From Chara braunii (lineage: Eukaryota > Streptophyta > Charophyceae > Charales > Characeae): DNA of 20,595 nt. Numbering within the stretch: position 1 is the first letter of the stretch; each line of letters starts with the position of its first letter. Positions 16,913 to 20,595 of this stretch are shown one piece after another. The stretch is from NCBI GenBank assembly GCA_003427395.1, contig BFEA01000331.1, positions 1,793,405 to 1,813,999 on the forward strand, read 5' to 3'. A model generated the notes under the pieces. That model was not told the DNA's origin and searched no databases. It saw nothing but the letters and a program-made list of their open reading frames with translations. A program made the position numbers and the translations under genes.

Positions 16913-19365
16913 GAGTGAGATGGGGGCTCGGAAGTGCGAAAAAAGGGGTGTGCCAAGGATTTTAGGAAAGTGGGGGTGGAGTCCCGGGTCGGAACTGAGA
17001 TCTCTTGTGGCAAGTTTTAGGGGCAGTTATGCAAGACGGTTGGCACAAGGCGCGTCTGGCCTTTACGTCGTGGAAAATGGAATTACCATCTTCGCTGGCT
17101 CTGTCGCCGGGGGCGGATGCGAATTTGGTCGACCGGCGGAACACTATGGCTGTCGTGTTGTCCGAGCAGTTGTTGGCGTCGCTCGTAGCAAGCCTCGGAA
17201 TCCGCCGAGGCTGGCCTCAGACGGAGGCTTTGCGTGCGCTGCTCGACTTCGGTTCGAGTTCGTCTGATAAATCCTGAGGCTCGATACGCGCAGTCTCGCT
17301 GGTACTCCGCGCACGGCGTGCGAGGCCAATAGCGAGCCATGGTACTACTGTGAGCTGATGATACGGAAGGAGAAGATAGAAAGGAGGGAAATCAGTATTG
17401 ATAGCGACAAAACCCGAAGATATATAATATTGGGTATTACCGGTGTTGGGATAGTCTGGGATCCTAGGATCCCTGCCTATAGCCCACTGAAAGTCCCCCC
17501 CACACAGTTGATCGTTTTCAGTCTGACAGGGATATCCAAGATTTCTCAGGTTCCCCCGTCGTCTAAGTTGTTCCCTCTCCCAATATTCGCAGTATTTCGT
17601 ATCCCTCAAGCTCTCACGATCGGTGATCCAGAAGGGCGCTTCTATAGTCATCTCCTAATTGGTGGACACACATTTCTTATGGTGAAGCAAGGCCGAGGTC
17701 GACTCATGCAGATGCGCGCGTATATCACGACTCCACTTTTTGGACCATTGTCATACGCGGGCGGGCGCATGAGTAGGAATGGCTCGAATCTTGTCCTCCC
17801 TCCTCGACCGGTCCGTGGTGAGCGGTCCTGTTGGCGTATCGATCCTATCCCGCATGCATGCAACTACCCTTTTTGTAGACATCGTCATTCCGGGTGAGAT
17901 CCAACCATTACACGCATATGCATGCCATTGGTTAACGGAAGAAAGGAAAAGGAGCAACCGCTCCGGCGTTGAGGACCAAAGCATAACAACAATCTCGGGG
18001 TCACACAAGCATCAAAGGCTGCCAATCGAACAAAAACATGCACAATGAACATATCTAACCAGATTCGGAGTTCTCGAAGATGAATACTAGAAAGTGAGAA
18101 AATTTGGATTAAGCTAGCACCAGTAAGCAAAACAAAATGGGAGACTCAAAAGACCACTTGATAAGGGGTGGGAGAAGCTAGTGCTGGGTATGCCGGGTTG
18201 ACGTGTGGGCCGCGATGGACTCTGGCGCACAGGCGACCCTGACTTGCATATTCGGACCAAATGGGGTGACAACTATATGTTGATGCGAGGCGACGGATTG
18301 CCCGCATCAGGAGTGGTGTGAAGAGAGAGAGAGAGAGATAGAGAGAGAACAAATGTGCGTGGGATGGTGTCTTTCTTCAAACCTTCTGTATAATGTTTTT
18401 CAACATTGGTCAATTTTGTTGCGGCAATTTCGGATGTCCGAGTGAATCGCCGTGGATTTTTTGTTTCTTGTGTGCTCGTCGGATTGCCCAACTCTCTCGT
18501 CTACTCACCTCCTAAGCTGACTCGTTAGCCGATCCTCACTGACCGCGCTAACCTCCAAAAACTCATAGAAAGCAAACTAATTGCGCTTGCAAAATTTATA
18601 ACGCGCATGCTTGCGCAAGGGACCCGGAATTATGCCTAAGTGAGAGGAAGGGGAAGAGAAGGAAGTGCCTATGTCTGCATGACCAAGCCGCGACGTGGGG
18701 GACACAACCACACTCCACACATCGATCCGGTCATGCAGGCGCTTAGGCCAATTCTAATAGAGGACAAGGTATGCGCGACAGAGAGGGAGAAGGTGGGGAA
18801 ACACGAAAGAATCAAGAAGAAGAAGTATAGTTACAATCGTGGTCGACAAAAATTACAGGTATACGCAAGATTAAGGGCGCGATACAGTCAGAGCCCAGTC
18901 CCCATTGCGGTGAGAGGTGCGCAAGCAAGAAGCACGACTCAACAAGATTTCAGAGTTCCTAAATTCCTAGTCTAAATCCTATTTGCAAAAAGAAATTAAA
19001 AAAAAACAGAGAAACAACTCCGAGAGCCCGTGGGGGCTCGATATCAGTTGTAAATTTGAAAAACGACATTCCCGCGCGCTGATCGCGCTAAAATTTTCAT
19101 GTCCCACAGCAGAAAAAGAAAGAAGCTATGACAATCGTTATTAATCACGCTCACTAAGGCACGGTCACCCAATCGTTTGCGCATGACTTTCCCGACTCCG
19201 GTCCCGAAAGCCAAAAAGAAAGAAGTGGGGGTATCCATGCAACTTGCCCAGCCGACCCATACCCATGCACTCCACTAGACCAACCAGTCCCCAACCCCCG
19301 AAGTCGCTTCACGCAGAAAGTCGCGTGATTACAGAAAATAGTTTGTCACAAACTTCTCCAGAGAG
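16913..19365. other. 2.4-kb stretch of unrecognised DNA splitting the LINE remnants
   Basis: Nothing here belongs to a family I recognise. Frames of 110-180 codons exist on both strands (for example plus 16920-17267, minus 17217-17651, plus 17358-17897, plus 18640-18975), but they overlap, lack domains and are not supported. Small features: a perfect 16-bp palindrome GGGATCCTAGGATCCC at 17458-17473 and a (GA)n tract at about 18321-18348. The block may be an insertion into the LINE or a rearrangement join; no terminal repeats were found at its edges. Confidence 0.5.
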
Positions 19366-20189
19366 GTGAAGACACAGAGCGCAGGCGGGGCAATGGGCCA
19401 CACGAGACTACCACCCAGGAAGTACGTAGACACCATCAACAGTCACGAGCAGGCCATTCAAGTGCAGAAAGAACAGACCCGCAGGCCCAAGAAGCTACGC
19501 AAGTGGAGGAGGTTGTGGGGTCGGAGGCAGACGATAACGACTCGCAACTCTCCTCTACACCGCCTTCCATACAGGGAGATGGTATGGAAGAATCCCCAAG
19601 AGAAATTCCCTTGGGGGTGAGGGCGTCAAGTCAACCGGATCTCAGCTTTGAGGAGGCAATGCTCCTTCCTCTAGTTTGTACCAAACAAGGTCAAGAGTCA
19701 TTTGTTGTATGTTTCCTGAATAGGGATGAGGAGTTAGTACTTCCGGCTACAGGTCTCAATTAAATCCCGATGCCGACGATGATTCGAGAAAGAGTTCGAC
19801 ACCATTTGCTGATAGATTCGATTTTCGTATCTTCCCGGAGTTCTCATGCTGAAGTTCGGAATGGAGGCTTCCGGGAATAAGTCAATTCGGTATAATGTGG
19901 TCTTTATAGATGCTAGGTTTCTAGTGGAGACTTGGGCAGGCATCAATCAAGTAGGTCTGGCGGTTTTTCCACTTAACAAGTTGACGTTGCCTTCAATTGA
20001 TATTCTCTCTCTAATTATTATTGAACCAGGTGTTTCAGCGTTGTGCTTGGCAAACTTGAATTTGAACATGCCTTGTACTGAAAACCTCCTCTCATCGGCA
20101 TTCTTGCACTGCCTATCAGCGAGCTGGCAGATGTAAGAAAGAGGGCAGACCGAGGAAGGAACTTGAAGTGCGAACCCTCTTCCAGTAGG
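19366..20189 (+). pseudogene. probable LINE ORF1 C-terminal remnant, frameshifted
   Basis: Several short plus frames chain together: an acidic, serine-rich segment ending VCTKQGQESFVVCFLNRDEE (to 19763), a DADDDSRKSSTPFADRFDF segment after it, and a basic segment AYQRAGRCKKEGRPRKELEV (about 20110-20170) containing a GRPRK AT-hook-like core. The last ends only about 30 bp before the endonuclease start at 20222, the usual spacing of LINE ORF1 and ORF2. Assignment is by position and charge pattern only. Confidence 0.35.
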
Positions 20190-20221
20190 TATCCAATCAG
20201 ACGACCACAATGTTGTTCTAG

Positions 20222-20341
20222 ATGGGTAAGCTAAGGGTTGCAATATGGAATGCGCGAGGGTTGGGGGATGTGGAAGGAAATGGAAAGGGTCGGTACTCTA
20301 TGTATCCCCAGCGGCCGCGGTCGTCGCGGTCATGGCCGTGA
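20222..20341 (+). pseudogene. LINE ORF2 start, APE-type endonuclease N-terminus (truncated)
   Basis: A 39-codon frame from ATG 20222 begins MGKLRVAIWNARGLGD, which matches the canonical start of LINE ORF2 apurinic-type endonucleases (hydrophobic strand followed by WN.RGLG, with the catalytic Asn). After about 20 residues it runs into GC-rich sequence and a TGA at 20339-20341, so the rest of the endonuclease and the RT are missing. Together with the gag-like remnants upstream this identifies a plus-strand LINE, truncated at about 20280. Confidence 0.7.
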
Positions 20342-20480
20342 CTCGTGGTCGGGGCCGCGGGGCCGCGGTCATAACTGCAGCGGCCGCAACCGAAATCGGG
20401 CCGCTGCGGCCAAGGGGAGGGGGGTCCTACCAATCGGGGTCGGAATTCCGACGGCGCGACCAGGGCCCCCCCCCCCCCCC
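20290..20480. repeat. GC-rich low-complexity DNA ending in poly-C
   Basis: Repeats of GGCCGCGG and GTCGCGGTCATGGCCG variants, including two GCGGCCGC octamers, followed by a C run from about 20465 to 20480. Replaces the expected LINE ORF2 body. No gene. Confidence 0.7.
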
Positions 20481-20483
20481 TTG

Positions 20484-20506
20484 AAAAAAAAAAAAAAAAA
20501 AAAAAA
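20484..20506. repeat. poly-A run
   Basis: Twenty-three A residues between the poly-C run and a hairpin. It could be a retroposon tail or an artefact. Confidence 0.8.
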
Positions 20507-20508
20507 TG

Positions 20509-20549
20509 GGGGGTCCATTTTAGGAAGGGGGGGGGAATAATGGACCCCC
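20509..20549. repeat. 11-bp inverted repeat (hairpin)
   Basis: GGGGGTCCATT (20509-20519) pairs with AATGGACCCCC (20539-20549) around a 19-nt G-rich loop. It is followed by T-rich sequence to the window end. It may be the end of a small TIR element running past the window. Confidence 0.7.
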
Positions 20550-20595
20550 TTCTTTTGTTTTTACTTTTTTTTTTCGTTTGATTGAACGATTGTGT

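Noticed and set aside
17217-17651. 144-codon minus-strand ORF
   Set aside because: No recognisable domain and overlapped by equally long frames on the other strand; not enough to call a gene.

Overview
The window looks like a transposon-rich stretch of a nuclear eukaryotic genome. It contains microsatellites, homopolymer runs, a 256-base assembly gap and several classes of eukaryotic mobile DNA nested in or abutting each other. I see no intact host gene. The lineage is inferred: the best-preserved element is a Penelope-like retroelement with its GIY-YIG endonuclease N-terminal to the reverse transcriptase and no CCHH zinc motif, a type (Chlamys) known from green algae, spike mosses and slime molds. 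A Tourist/PIF-Harbinger element and a LINE with a plant-like gag also fit the green lineage. A charophyte alga is my guess; it cannot be proven from this sequence.

Layout. 1-1120: poly-G and G/T-rich degenerate repeats. 1122-2051: interval bounded by near-perfect 55-bp inverted repeats, with a poly-A run just beyond. 2440-2860: GT/AC-rich DNA with a minisatellite, a conserved 42-bp unit and an (AC)n microsatellite. 2862-8965, minus strand: the Penelope-like element (full unit 2862-7997) preceded by a 5'-truncated tandem copy (7998-8965), giving the pseudo-LTR arrangement typical of these elements. It carries an upstream ORF (RS-rich, coiled-coil, possible SAP-like helix pair) and a main ORF (GIY-YIG, CxC linker, RT), broken by in-frame TAA codons and frameshifts. 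8966-11745: polypyrimidine and polypurine blocks arranged roughly symmetrically around a gap, (CT)n/(GA)n arrays and several families of short unique units repeated between microsatellites. 11923-14561: a TIR element of about 725 bp, split by a 1,911-bp Harbinger-type element (11956-13866) whose TTA duplication can be read directly; the Harbinger copy keeps an N-terminal transposase remnant and a 53-bp minisatellite. 14233-14293: tRNA/SINE-like promoter boxes. 14643-14818: a MITE with related termini. 15127-15620: an AT-rich foldback element. 15809-20341, plus strand: remnants of a LINE (gag with zinc knuckle, then the first residues of an APE-type endonuclease), interrupted by about 2.4 kb of unrecognised DNA. 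The right end is GC-rich, then poly-C, poly-A and a small hairpin.

These parts do not form one pathway. The common theme is mobile DNA meeting simple repeats: the Penelope-like element ends beside (AC)n, and a unit flanking that (AC)n recurs three times inside the (CT)n array about 8 kb away.
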